From Methylotenera sp. (GTDB taxonomy: Bacteria; Pseudomonadota; Gammaproteobacteria; Burkholderiales; Methylophilaceae), in assembly GCA_014378495.1 (NCBI GenBank), contig JACMNP010000188.1:1-38130 (forward strand): 38,130 bases of DNA. Reading direction: 5' to 3'. Of this stretch, positions 17,770 through 27,481 are shown piece by piece. A model generated the notes under the pieces. That model was not told where the DNA came from. It saw nothing but the letters and a program-made list of their open reading frames with translations, and searched no databases. Every line of letters starts with the position of its first letter. Position 1 is the first letter of the stretch. The position numbers were made by a program, and so were the translations under genes.

Positions 17770-19776
17770 TTATTTAACTCCACCAATAGCTGCTTGTCCG
17801 AATTTAAAGAACACATCAGTGTTATCCATCAAACCCGTAAATAATGCAGAGCCACGACCAAATGCTGACAAAGGGATGTCTGTCGCTGTATGTACTGCAG
17901 TATCACCAGGTACTTGGCCAGTAACAAGGTAGCCAGTGCTGCTATTACGAACAGCTACAAGTGCTGGATAAGTATTTAATGGTGCAGAACCTATGAACGG
18001 CTGTTGACTATCTTGCACTGGAGTCGTGTTAGATACCCAAGCTTCATAACGATCAGCATTTGCTCCATAACCAATCAACATCTTGCCATCTACGTCTGTA
18101 GTTGCTGGATAACCATCAGCAGCAATTGTATATTTAGGAAATTTTGCTGCTTGATATGTTCCGACAACACTGTCGCGCATGCTGGCAGTTGTATTGGATT
18201 TACCACGCAATACGGAGTCAGTCACTGTAGATGCACCGATAATTGAAGCACCACCCGTTTCATGGTCAGCTGTTACAATTACTAAAGTATCAGGATTGGC
18301 AGTTGCATAATCCTTTGCAACCTGAACGGCACGATCAAACTCAATCACTTCTTCAATCCAGCGGTCTGAATCCATGTTGTGAGCTTGTTTATCAATTGAG
18401 GCACCCTCAACCATTAAGACAAAACCAGCTGGGTTTTTGGCCAATACATTGATTGCTTTGCTCGCCATTTCGTCTAACATCGGTTGATCAGGAAAGCCAT
18501 AGTCATTTACAATTGAAGTTGCACCACGGCGACCATTGATTTTGTCGAAGGATACATTCATGTTTGAATAGGCAAACAAACCTAGCAACTTATCTGGTGT
18601 ACCAGCGCTTTGCAATGAAGCGTTATCTGAAACATAAGTAAAACCTGCCGTTTGAAAGTCTGTAATCAAATCACGCGCTGGATCTAAAGCACCAGGTGCT
18701 GTACCCCAACCGCTAATAATATCGCTAGATAATTTATAGTCGTTGGCATTACGACGTTGTGAGCCATTAGCTGCTTGTGGGCTAACACTGTTAGAGGCGT
18801 TTGGTAAGAACCATTTACGACCACCACCCATTAGTACAGTGAGGCCAGTTAAACCACTGTCATCTAAATATTGGTCAGCAATACCAGTACCATTACCTCG
18901 GTTTGAAGTGTGTACCGCATTTGCCGCCGGTGTTGCATCAAAGACATCGGCAGTACTAACAATACCTAGTGATTTGCCTTGAAGGCGATGTAAATATTCT
19001 GATAAGTATTCCATACGTGGGTTATCAAAAGCATCAACAGTATCATCTGGCCATACACCTTCCTGTCCTGAAGCTTGTTTATTACCGTTTACATAGTTTG
19101 CCATACCAGGTGCTGAGTCAGTCACAATTGTATCTAATGATGCTGTCATCACCATGCCTGTCACAGGAAATGTATCCATTGCTAAACGGCCTTTTGCCTT
19201 ACCTTGGGCATAACCTTTAGCCATAATGCGGGCCGCAGTGCGATGAGCAGCGCCCATGCCATCACCTAACATCACGATAATGTTTTTAGCAACGCGACCT
19301 TGATTGGTAATGCCAACCACTTCAAAACTGCCTGTAGCTGTTGCTGCTTGACCATCGCTCTGAGTAGCGGTAACCGTAAGAGTGTGAATACCAGGTACAT
19401 TGTTTGAATATGCACGTTTTGAAACTACTGCTGTACCTGCGATTAAGCCTGTATTTAATCCTGTTGTTACAATGCCAGATGTGCTTGCTGTAACAGGTAG
19501 TGCAACCCCATCTACTGCAAATTGAAAGCTAGTAAAAGTAGCACCAGCATCAGGACGTAGTGTTGCTTGCAAATCAAAACGTTGTCCAGGTAGAAAACGC
19601 GCAATCATTGGTGCTGCAGCGTCATTCACACCAGTGGCGAAGCGCTCACTTGGTGGCGTAAGACGAGTGACGGTAGGTGCGGCTGTAGCAACTGTAACTC
19701 CACTAGTGAATGTTACTGCCATTAATGCACGAATACAGTTTAGAGCAAATTTCTGAGATTTCATCGCAAACTCCAT
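17770..19776 (-). CDS. Secreted alkaline phosphatase (PF00245-type) with a long N-terminal extension
   Basis: KNIIVMLGDGMGAAHRTAARI, IVTDSAPGMANYVNGNK, VLMGGGRKWF, MVEGASIDKQAHNMDSDRWIEEVIEFDRAV, VTADHETGG; start probably ATG 19764. Confidence 0.93.
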   Translation of the reverse strand: MEFAMKSQKFALNCIRALMAVTFTSGVTVATAAPTVTRLTPPSERFATGVNDAAAPMIARFLPGQRFDLQATLRPDAGATFTSFQFAVDGVALPVTASTSGIVTTGLNTGLIAGTAVVSKRAYSNNVPGIHTLTVTATQSDGQAATATGSFEVVGITNQGRVAKNIIVMLGDGMGAAHRTAARIMAKGYAQGKAKGRLAMDTFPVTGMVMTASLDTIVTDSAPGMANYVNGNKQASGQEGVWPDDTVDAFDNPRMEYLSEYLHRLQGKSLGIVSTADVFDATPAANAVHTSNRGNGTGIADQYLDDSGLTGLTVLMGGGRKWFLPNASNSVSPQAANGSQRRNANDYKLSSDIISGWGTAPGALDPARDLITDFQTAGFTYVSDNASLQSAGTPDKLLGLFAYSNMNVSFDKINGRRGATSIVNDYGFPDQPMLDEMASKAINVLAKNPAGFVLMVEGASIDKQAHNMDSDRWIEEVIEFDRAVQVAKDYATANPDTLVIVTADHETGGASIIGASTVTDSVLRGKSNTTASMRDSVVGTYQAAKFPKYTIAADGYPATTDVDGKMLIGYGANADRYEAWVSNTTPVQDSQQPFIGSAPLNTYPALVAVRNSSTGYLVTGQVPGDTAVHTATDIPLSAFGRGSALFTGLMDNTDVFFKFGQAAIGGVK

Positions 19777-19850
19777 TTAGATTTAAATTGTTATATTTAT
19801 GACACTACTGATTGATACAAACTTCAAAAAACACTGAGAAACTAGGTAAG

Positions 19851-20411
19851 TTATGGATATTTTGCCGCAAGACCAGATGGTTTTCGATCTAATGTTTTAG
19901 GGTCGAGTTGTATCCTTACATAAGAGATACGACCGTCAGCCTCACTAGTATTTCCAACACTTAGTACGCCGGTTAGATTAATTAGCCCGGGTACATAATT
20001 AACAAGTACATTTGAATCATTGAGATGAATAAAAATGGAATTTGCAGGCATATCATCTGCAAATTTGTCATCTTCATCACCCATATTGACTGGTAAGGGA
20101 GACAAGATGAATAAGCCAGGTGTTGGTGATTCTTGCTTAGCCATATAGCCAATAATGCGTACTCGTTTATTATCTAAAGATAGTAATTTGTCGGAGGGCT
20201 CCATTCCACGTGGGCCTACTGGCAATTTAAATATTTCATTAAATTTAAGGTCAGTAGCGCCATTGGTAAGCACAGGTAATTGACCCTCTAATTGAAGCGA
20301 TTGAATTGGTAACGATTTGCTAGAGTCTATTTCGTGAGCTTGGGATTGCATCGAATTGCAAAGCATGAAAGCACTCAATATTACTGAAACCTTTAACTTG
20401 GTTGTCTTCAT
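19851..20411 (-). CDS. Secreted protein of unknown function upstream of the alkaline phosphatase
   Basis: 186 aa, signal peptide MKTTKLKVSVILSAFMLCNSMQSQAHE; compact domain NEIFKLPVGPRGMEPSDKLLSLDNKRVRIIGYMAKQE. Confidence 0.75.
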   Translation of the reverse strand: MKTTKLKVSVILSAFMLCNSMQSQAHEIDSSKSLPIQSLQLEGQLPVLTNGATDLKFNEIFKLPVGPRGMEPSDKLLSLDNKRVRIIGYMAKQESPTPGLFILSPLPVNMGDEDDKFADDMPANSIFIHLNDSNVLVNYVPGLINLTGVLSVGNTSEADGRISYVRIQLDPKTLDRKPSGLAAKYP

Positions 20412-20563
20412 AAAAATCCTTTTAATTTATGAAGAAATATTAAAACTCTAAGATTTCATAATAAAGATATGCATATAGTCTTTAAGGACTATAAATCGCA
20501 AAATCTTGTGACAGACATTAACAATATTGCTGTGTAAATATTCAATCTGTTAACTGCAGCATA

Positions 20564-20622
20564 TAAATTATTAAAACTAGTAAATTATTAAAACTAGAAG
20601 ATATTCAATTTCTAGTTTTAAT
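20564..20622. repeat. 17-bp tandem direct repeat followed by an inverted copy (hairpin-forming)
   Basis: taaattattaaaactag at 20564-20580 and 20581-20597; attaaaactagaa (20587-20599) pairs with ttctagttttaat (20610-20622). Confidence 0.85.
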
Positions 20623-20756
20623 CATGTCATTTACATAATTTTAACTAGTTATTTCGGCTCATATAAATCAAATTATTCTTCATAAGTTTGCAACTTACCT
20701 GATACATCATGCTGAGTAAAATAAATACTAATACTTAGTAATGAGGAGATGGTTAA

Positions 20757-22157
20757 GTGAGCTTTCTAATTAAATCGCTAAATAAGTTATTACAGTTAAA
20801 TGTGTTTAACCATTTTTTTAAAACTATTAATGAGCTACTTTATGATGTGCATTCACCTGTTTCTAATCACTTAAGTTATGTTCAACATAAATCTAATGTA
20901 TTAAAGAAATATGATAATTACTTAGAGTTTTCGACTGGTTTTGGAAGTAATAAAAGCTTTAAACTGGATACTGTAGTTTCAATTCCTAGGTTTAGTCCAC
21001 ATTCGCATTATCCAGAGTCCTCATTAAAAAATCATGCTCAGCCTAAGCGATTAAAAGTCATGATGTTGGGATTAAGAGGCTTTCCAAATGTACAGGGTGG
21101 AATCGAAGCGCATGCAGAAAAACTAGCCCCTCTGCTAGTTGACTTAGGATGTGATTTGGAAGTTATAGTGAGGTCACCCTACCAAGATGTGAGTACTGGA
21201 AAAAAATGGTGTGGCGTTAAGTTTACCCGTATTTGGGCACCAAAATCTAAAGGGCTAGAAGCAATTATCCACACTTTTTTAGGTGTACTTTACGCTGCCG
21301 TTAAGCGGCCTGATTTATTACACATACACGCAATTGGACCGGCTTTGATGACTCCTTTAGCTAGGCTTTTGGGTTTACGAGTAGTTGTTACGCATCACGG
21401 GGCCGATTATGAAAGACAAAAATGGGGTGGTTTTGCGCGTAGTATATTGTTACTAGGGGAATGGTTGGGAATGCGTTTCTCTAAGGGTAGAATTGTTATT
21501 TCAAATGTTATTCGTGAGTTAGTGGTAAATAAGCACTGTATGCATTCTGAGCTTATCTTTAACGGAGTCGTAATCCCAGATCTTGATATATCAGAGGACT
21601 ATATTCAAAAGTTTGGCATTCATAAAAATAAATATATCTTATTAGTAAGTCGATTAGTGCCAGAAAAGCGACATCTAGATTTGATAACTGCCTTCAATGT
21701 AGCGAATCTAGAAGGTTACAAATTAGTGATTGTTGGTTCCTCAGACCACCCTGATCAGTATGCTCAGTCAGTTATTATTGAAGCCTCAAAAAATAAAAAC
21801 ATTGTTATGACAGGTTTTCAAACAGGCAATAATCTACGTAGTTTGTATACCCATGCCGCGCTATTTGTACTACCTTCATCCCATGAAGGGTTATCTATTT
21901 CTTTGCTGGAAGCACTAAGTTATGGGTTGCCAGTCATTGCAAGTAATATTCCCTCTAATTTAGAGTTAGGACTTAAACAAAGTAGCTATTTTGAATTAGG
22001 TAATATACAAGCGCTCGCAAAGTTAATGATTACAACACTTGATCAGCCAATTTCTGTGGAGGCTAGAATGAATCTTAGAGCGTGGGTAAGTAGTAATTAT
22101 AATTGGAAAAATATTGCTGAAAAAACCTACAAAGAATATCGAGTTGCGTTGCACTAG
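20757..22157 (+). CDS. Glycosyltransferase family 4 protein (EPS-type)
   Basis: GTG start with GAGGAG RBS; LGLRGFPNVQGGIEAHAEKLAPLL, SRLVPEKRHLDLITAF, PSSHEGLSISLLEALSYGLPVIAS. Confidence 0.9.
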   Translation: MSFLIKSLNKLLQLNVFNHFFKTINELLYDVHSPVSNHLSYVQHKSNVLKKYDNYLEFSTGFGSNKSFKLDTVVSIPRFSPHSHYPESSLKNHAQPKRLKVMMLGLRGFPNVQGGIEAHAEKLAPLLVDLGCDLEVIVRSPYQDVSTGKKWCGVKFTRIWAPKSKGLEAIIHTFLGVLYAAVKRPDLLHIHAIGPALMTPLARLLGLRVVVTHHGADYERQKWGGFARSILLLGEWLGMRFSKGRIVISNVIRELVVNKHCMHSELIFNGVVIPDLDISEDYIQKFGIHKNKYILLVSRLVPEKRHLDLITAFNVANLEGYKLVIVGSSDHPDQYAQSVIIEASKNKNIVMTGFQTGNNLRSLYTHAALFVLPSSHEGLSISLLEALSYGLPVIASNIPSNLELGLKQSSYFELGNIQALAKLMITTLDQPISVEARMNLRAWVSSNYNWKNIAEKTYKEYRVALH

Positions 22158-22285
22158 ATAGTTTCTGATTAAATTAGTATACAAATTTACCTTTTCAGTA
22201 ATATGCATTTCTATGTAATTTACATCTAGCTGTCATACTGCAATCTTAAAATTATGAATTAATATTAAAATTTATTGATGTTTGC

Positions 22286-23680
22286 ATGATGAAATTTAAG
22301 CAGCAAGTCAGTTTTAATAGGGCATTGAGTCTTCATAAATTAATTAAAATACTGATAGATCCAATATTAATGATTGCTACGCTTTTTGTGATAGCAATTT
22401 ATTTTGAAGATAGGCTTACCTCTCGATACGTCGTACTCTCAATCATGTTGTTTGCACTTAGTTTCCCTGGGTCATGGGAAAATTCTAAAGTTTTTGTTAA
22501 AGAAGTGAGTAAGACTTTTTGCTCGTGGTTTTTAATTTTTGGTATTTTGCTGTTTTTTGGCTATGCGACCGACTACTTAGAGCAGTTTTCTCATCAAATA
22601 ATAATGCTTTGGGCTGTGGTTACTCCGCTCATTCTCATTGTTGCTCATTGGTTAGCAAGCACTTATTTATCTAGTAAGCACTATATTGCTAGCGTAAAAA
22701 AAAATGCAGTTATTGTTGGAGTGAATGAGTTAGGCAAGCAACTCCAAGACAGAGTTAAAGCTAATGCAGAGCTTGGTATTGAGGTTAGAGGTTTTTTTGA
22801 TGTTATCAATAATTCGCAGTCTCCAGAGTCATTAGCAAATAATTTCAGATTGCTAGGAAATGTCACAGAATTACCAAGCTATGTTAAGTCTAATGCGATA
22901 GATACAATTTACATCGCATTGCCACCATCACTACACTCAGAAACAATGATGTTACTTGATGATTTAAAAGACACAACAGCTTCTATTTATTTTGTGCCTA
23001 ACTTCTTTATTGCTGATTTAATTCAGGCAAGAATTGATGAGATTGATGGAATGCCTATTGTTGCTTTGTGTGACACCCCATTTTCAGGATTTAATGGCTT
23101 TATTAAGGCTTTAAGTGATTTCATTTTATCAAGTTTAATTTTATGCTTAATATCACCTATATTAATTTTACTAGGATTGGCAGTTAAACTGAGTTCGCCT
23201 GGACCTATATTGTTCAAACAAAGACGTTATGGATTGGATGGATATGAAATTGTCGTGTACAAATTTAGATCAATGACGGTTACCGAAGATGGCGAAAATG
23301 TAACGCAAGCGACAATCAATGATAAAAGAGTAACTAGGTTAGGAAAATTTATTCGTAAAACATCCTTAGATGAGTTGCCTCAATTTATCAATGTATTGCA
23401 GGGGAGGATGAGTATTGTTGGTCCGAGACCACATGCGACCAGTCACAATGAAATATATCGTAAATTGATCAAAGGTTACATGGTCAGGCATAAAGTTAAG
23501 CCTGGGATTACTGGCTGGGCGCAAATCAACGGTTTTAGAGGCGAAACTGGTTCCGTAGATAGTATGAAGTTACGTATTGATTATGATTTAGAGTATTTAA
23601 AAAAATGGTCTTTAACTTTTGATATGAAAATTATTTTGAAGACGGTTCTATTGATATTCAAAGATTCAAAAGCATATTAA
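22286..23680 (+). CDS. Undecaprenyl-phosphate sugar phosphotransferase (polyprenyl glycosylphosphotransferase; WcaJ/EpsB-like)
   Basis: SSPGPILFKQRRYGLDGYEIVVYKFRSM, RKTSLDELPQFINVLQGRMSIVGPRPHA, VKPGITGWAQINGFRGET. Confidence 0.93.
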   Translation: MMKFKQQVSFNRALSLHKLIKILIDPILMIATLFVIAIYFEDRLTSRYVVLSIMLFALSFPGSWENSKVFVKEVSKTFCSWFLIFGILLFFGYATDYLEQFSHQIIMLWAVVTPLILIVAHWLASTYLSSKHYIASVKKNAVIVGVNELGKQLQDRVKANAELGIEVRGFFDVINNSQSPESLANNFRLLGNVTELPSYVKSNAIDTIYIALPPSLHSETMMLLDDLKDTTASIYFVPNFFIADLIQARIDEIDGMPIVALCDTPFSGFNGFIKALSDFILSSLILCLISPILILLGLAVKLSSPGPILFKQRRYGLDGYEIVVYKFRSMTVTEDGENVTQATINDKRVTRLGKFIRKTSLDELPQFINVLQGRMSIVGPRPHATSHNEIYRKLIKGYMVRHKVKPGITGWAQINGFRGETGSVDSMKLRIDYDLEYLKKWSLTFDMKIILKTVLLIFKDSKAY

Positions 23681-23835
23681 ATATATAAAAGTAATACAAA
23701 TTCAATTATATTTGTAGCCCGTTCGGGCTAATCTAGTCTTAAAGAACTACTTTTTAAGTAGCTATTAAATCTGCTTGTAATAATTGCCCTTTAATCTGAA
23801 ATTCTAATTTTAGAGTATCTTTAAGGAGCATTAAA

Positions 23836-24405
23836 GTGAGATTATTTAATATTGTTTCAGTGTTTTTATTAGTGGTTTTGTCCACATCAGCAATAGCTAC
23901 AGAAAATAAACATGCACAGTTTGCAGATACATCTATAGATAATCTATATGTTGCAAATGATGGAGAAGTGTTCCTTACATTTCTATCAAAAGAGGCGGGT
24001 TATTCAGATGACCTTTATTTAGTAGGTACAGCAGGTAAAATTTTAAATAATCAAACGGCAATGCTAAATCAGCAGTTTTCAATTGGTAGTTTTAAAGCGG
24101 GCACAGAGCTAATATTTAGTTTATTTGCAAATGATATTAGTACTGCTTTTTATAGCGGTAAGGCCCAATATAACTTAGATGGTATTTCACATACTGCGTA
24201 TAAAACTGAATCTAACAATTCTGTGATTGTAGGATTTGAAGATCTTTTTAACGGTGGTGATAAAGACTATGATGATTTAGTGTTTTCTCTAAGTAATGTC
24301 AGCGCGAACAAATTAGTCATAACTCAAGTTCCAGAACCTGAGACTTACGCAATGTTTTTGGCAGGTTTATTTTTGCTTGGTCTTATTAGACGTCGTAAAA
24401 GTTAG
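23836..24405 (+). CDS. PEP-CTERM protein with DUF4114-like domain
   Basis: GTG start; VIVGFEDLFNGGDKDYDDLVFSLSN, C-terminus VPEPETYAMFLAGLFLLGLIRRRKS. Confidence 0.9.
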   Translation: MRLFNIVSVFLLVVLSTSAIATENKHAQFADTSIDNLYVANDGEVFLTFLSKEAGYSDDLYLVGTAGKILNNQTAMLNQQFSIGSFKAGTELIFSLFANDISTAFYSGKAQYNLDGISHTAYKTESNNSVIVGFEDLFNGGDKDYDDLVFSLSNVSANKLVITQVPEPETYAMFLAGLFLLGLIRRRKS

Positions 24406-24417
24406 TTTTAATTGCTT

Positions 24418-24449
24418 TAAAAAGCGGCTTCCTACAGCCGCTTTTTTTA
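24418..24449 (+). terminator. Intrinsic terminator after the DUF4114 PEP-CTERM gene
   Basis: aaaaagcggct tcctac agccgcttttttt hairpin with T-tract. Confidence 0.85.
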
Positions 24450-24546
24450 TTGCATGAATAGTACACAAGTTTAGCTACTATTCATGAATGTTTAATAATC
24501 CATGTCTATAGTTCGTTAAACACTAATTATTTTGAAAGAATTTGCA

Positions 24547-25686
24547 ATGAAAGCTATGATTTTGGCTGCCGGTAAAGGTACTCGTGTTAGACCTTTGACT
24601 TATGAGTTGCCTAAGCCAATGATTCCAATTTTAGGCAAACCTGTGATGGCTTACCTGATTGAGCATTTAGCAAAGCATCAAGTAAATGAAGTGATGATTA
24701 ATGTAAGTTACCTTCACGAAAAAATTCAGCAATATTTTGGTGATGGGCATCGTTTTGGTATCAATATTGGATATTCTTTTGAAGGGGACATTAGTAATGG
24801 GAAAATTATTCCTAGCCCAGTTGGCTCTGCAGGGGGAATGCGTAAAATTCAAGATTTTGGTGGGTTCTTTAACGAAACTACCATTGTAATATGCGGTGAT
24901 GCCATTATTGATTTGGATATTCTTGCTGCGGTCGCAGAGCATAAGAAAAAAGGTGCTTTAGTAAGTTTGGTCGCTAAAGAAGTGCCTATGGATAAAGTGT
25001 CCGGGTATGGCATTGTGGTGACAGATGAATTTGGAAAAATAACTTCGTTTCAAGAAAAGCCCACTCAGTCACAAGCGCTTTCTAATTTAGCCAGTACAGG
25101 TATCTATATTTTTGAGCCTGAGGCTTTAAGTTTAATTCCGTCCGGTTGTATGTTTGATATCGGCGCTGATTTATTCCCGTTGCTTGTAGAAAAGAATTTA
25201 CCATTTTATGCCATCAATCAGCACTTCAATTGGATTGATATTGGGCTAGTGTCTGACTATTGGGAGGTAATGCAACAAGTGATGCGAGGTGAAGTGCCGT
25301 CAATGAAAATTCCAGGGAAAGAAGTGAAACCTGGCGTTTGGGTGGGCTTAAATGTACATATTGATTGGGAAAACACCAAAATACAAGGACCTGTCTACGT
25401 AGGCTCGGGTACTCGCGTGGATAAAGGTGCAGAAATTATTGGCCCAACATGGATTAGCGATTGTTGCCATGTCCAACGAGGAGGTCGTGTGGTCAAAAGT
25501 GTGTTATTTGAGTACACGCGAGTTGGACAAGACTATAGTTTTGAAGAGATGATTGTTTGTGGCGAGTACTGTGTTGATCGGCATGGAAAAATGATGCACG
25601 TAGACGATGATGCTTGTGATTTAATTTGGTCAGATGCCCGAGAAAAAGTGATTTATCCAATGAACTACACGCAGGCAAGATTGTAA
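24547..25686 (+). CDS. NDP-sugar synthase / sugar-1-phosphate nucleotidyltransferase (mannose-1-phosphate guanylyltransferase-like)
   Basis: MKAMILAAGKGTRVRPLTYELPKPMIPILGKPVMAYLIEHL; C-terminal left-handed beta-helix-like region; ATG 24547 preferred to TTG 24532. Confidence 0.9.
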   Translation: MKAMILAAGKGTRVRPLTYELPKPMIPILGKPVMAYLIEHLAKHQVNEVMINVSYLHEKIQQYFGDGHRFGINIGYSFEGDISNGKIIPSPVGSAGGMRKIQDFGGFFNETTIVICGDAIIDLDILAAVAEHKKKGALVSLVAKEVPMDKVSGYGIVVTDEFGKITSFQEKPTQSQALSNLASTGIYIFEPEALSLIPSGCMFDIGADLFPLLVEKNLPFYAINQHFNWIDIGLVSDYWEVMQQVMRGEVPSMKIPGKEVKPGVWVGLNVHIDWENTKIQGPVYVGSGTRVDKGAEIIGPTWISDCCHVQRGGRVVKSVLFEYTRVGQDYSFEEMIVCGEYCVDRHGKMMHVDDDACDLIWSDAREKVIYPMNYTQARL

Positions 25687-25836
25687 TTACTCATAAAATT
25701 CTGCGTAATTACACTCAGGATTTATTTACTAGCTGCTTAATTTAGTTTATGACAAAAGTGTCACAAATTTGAAATTTTACTGCAAACAACATTGATTAAA
25801 ATTGACACCTAATTTAAGTCAGGTGCAATTGGCGCT

Positions 25837-26274
25837 ATGTCATACTCAAGTAAATTCAATCGCGCAACTACTAAATATCAAGGATTTACACTTCTTGAAT
25901 TGTTAGTAGTGATGGTTATTATTGGCCTATTAGCTGGATATGTAGGTCCTAAATATTTTGAACAAATTGGTAAATCAGAAACCAAAACGGCACGCGCACA
26001 GATTGATTCTCTAGGTAAAGCGCTTGATCAATACAGAATAGATGTAGGTCAGTATCCAACTACTGAACAAGGATTAGCTGCACTCAATAAAAATTCATCG
26101 AATGATCCTAAATGGTCAGGACCATATCTAAAAAAGAATGTACCGAATGATCCATGGAATAAAGCCTATCTTTACAAGTCACCAGGAGAGCATGGTGACT
26201 TTGATCTTTACACACTAGGCAAAGATGGACAAATAGGCGGTGTTAAAGAATCTGAAGATGTAGTGAATTGGTAG
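25837..26274 (+). CDS. gspG: Type II secretion major pseudopilin GspG
   Basis: GFTLLELLVVMVIIGLLAGYVGPKYF; DPWNKAYLYKSPGEHGDFDLYTLGKDG. Confidence 0.92.
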   Translation: MSYSSKFNRATTKYQGFTLLELLVVMVIIGLLAGYVGPKYFEQIGKSETKTARAQIDSLGKALDQYRIDVGQYPTTEQGLAALNKNSSNDPKWSGPYLKKNVPNDPWNKAYLYKSPGEHGDFDLYTLGKDGQIGGVKESEDVVNW

Positions 26275-26287
26275 CACAACGGCACTC

Positions 26288-27481
26288 ATGGATTTTCAAG
26301 TTAAAGCAGTTCGGGGCAGAGAGGTTGTACTTTTAAGTATTACTGCAGCGCATGCCGATGATGCTATTGCTCAAGCCCAAGCCCGTGGTTACATAGCCAT
26401 AGGGGCAACCACTAAGACAAATAGTTTAGCTAATACATTATCTAGTAACCAAAATAAAAAATTCCCCTTAGCCCTCTTTAGCCAAGAGTTATTAGCTTTA
26501 CTTGAAGCAGGGCTCAACTTAGTTGAAGCCATTGAAACGCTTGCAGAAAAAGAACAACGATTAAATATTAAACATACGTTGGACTCTGTATTACAGGCGC
26601 TGTATCAAGGCCAAACATTCTCATCTGCGCTTGAGTTACAGCGCAGTACTTTCCCTATTTTATATATAGCTACAGTGCGAGCTAGTGAAAAAACAGGGGA
26701 TTTATCTGAAGCATTGAGCCGTTACGTGAGCTATGAATTGCAATTGGGGTTAGTGAAGAAAAAGATAATCAGTGCATCTATTTATCCAGTTTTGTTGATG
26801 GCAGTTGGGGGGCTGGTCATTTTATTTTTGCTTGGATTTGTAGTACCGAAATTCAGTAGAATTTATGAAGGTACTGGTGGAAATTTGCCATTTTTATCAC
26901 AGGTGTTGTTGGCTTGGGGTGTATTTTTAGAAAGTCATGGTCGAGAGTTACTAATTGCGGTTGTTATAGGTTTAGTTGCTTTAGTTTATGGGTTATCTCG
27001 CGCTTCATTAAGAAAATGGTTAGTGGAATTATTGTGGCGTATTCCTGCTTTGGGCGACCGATTACGCGTATTTCAACTAGCACGATTTTATAGGACATTG
27101 GGCATGCTATTGAAAGGTGGCACGCCGATTATCGCTGCCTTGGAATCTGTATCAGGTTTACTCGATATTTCTTTGCGAACAAAAATGAAATCTGCTTCGG
27201 CAGCCATTAGTGAGGGACAGCCTTTTTCTGTGGCAGTAGAGCAAGTGGGTTTAGCAACTCCCGTTGCACTACGTATGCTTCGAGTTGGCGAGCGTAGTGG
27301 AAAAATAGGCGACATGATGGAGCGCATTGCTGCTTTTTATGACGAAGAGTTATCACGTTGGATAGACTGGTTTACCAAGCTTTTTGAACCTATTTTAATG
27401 TTGTTAATTGGTTTAGTGGTAGGGGTAGTAGTGCTATTGCTTTATATGCCAATTTTTGAACTAGCGGGGAATATCCAATGA
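26288..27481 (+). CDS. gspF: Type II secretion inner-membrane protein GspF
   Basis: 397 aa; FSQELLALLEAGLNLVEAIETLAEK, LARFYRTLGMLLKGGTPIIAALESV. Confidence 0.92.
   Translation: MDFQVKAVRGREVVLLSITAAHADDAIAQAQARGYIAIGATTKTNSLANTLSSNQNKKFPLALFSQELLALLEAGLNLVEAIETLAEKEQRLNIKHTLDSVLQALYQGQTFSSALELQRSTFPILYIATVRASEKTGDLSEALSRYVSYELQLGLVKKKIISASIYPVLLMAVGGLVILFLLGFVVPKFSRIYEGTGGNLPFLSQVLLAWGVFLESHGRELLIAVVIGLVALVYGLSRASLRKWLVELLWRIPALGDRLRVFQLARFYRTLGMLLKGGTPIIAALESVSGLLDISLRTKMKSASAAISEGQPFSVAVEQVGLATPVALRMLRVGERSGKIGDMMERIAAFYDEELSRWIDWFTKLFEPILMLLIGLVVGVVVLLLYMPIFELAGNIQ

Noticed and set aside
18004-19220. Plus-strand ORFs within the alkaline phosphatase gene
   Set aside because: Antisense shadows of a gene with clear PF00245 motifs
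20500-20530. Pho box upstream of the phosphatase operon
   Set aside because: Only one good CTGTCAC half-site; the upstream half matches poorly and spacing is 10 rather than 11, so not listed as a feature
23715-23730. tagcccgttcgggcta hairpin as terminator after the sugar transferase
   Set aside because: Short 6-bp stem and no following T-tract; too weak to call
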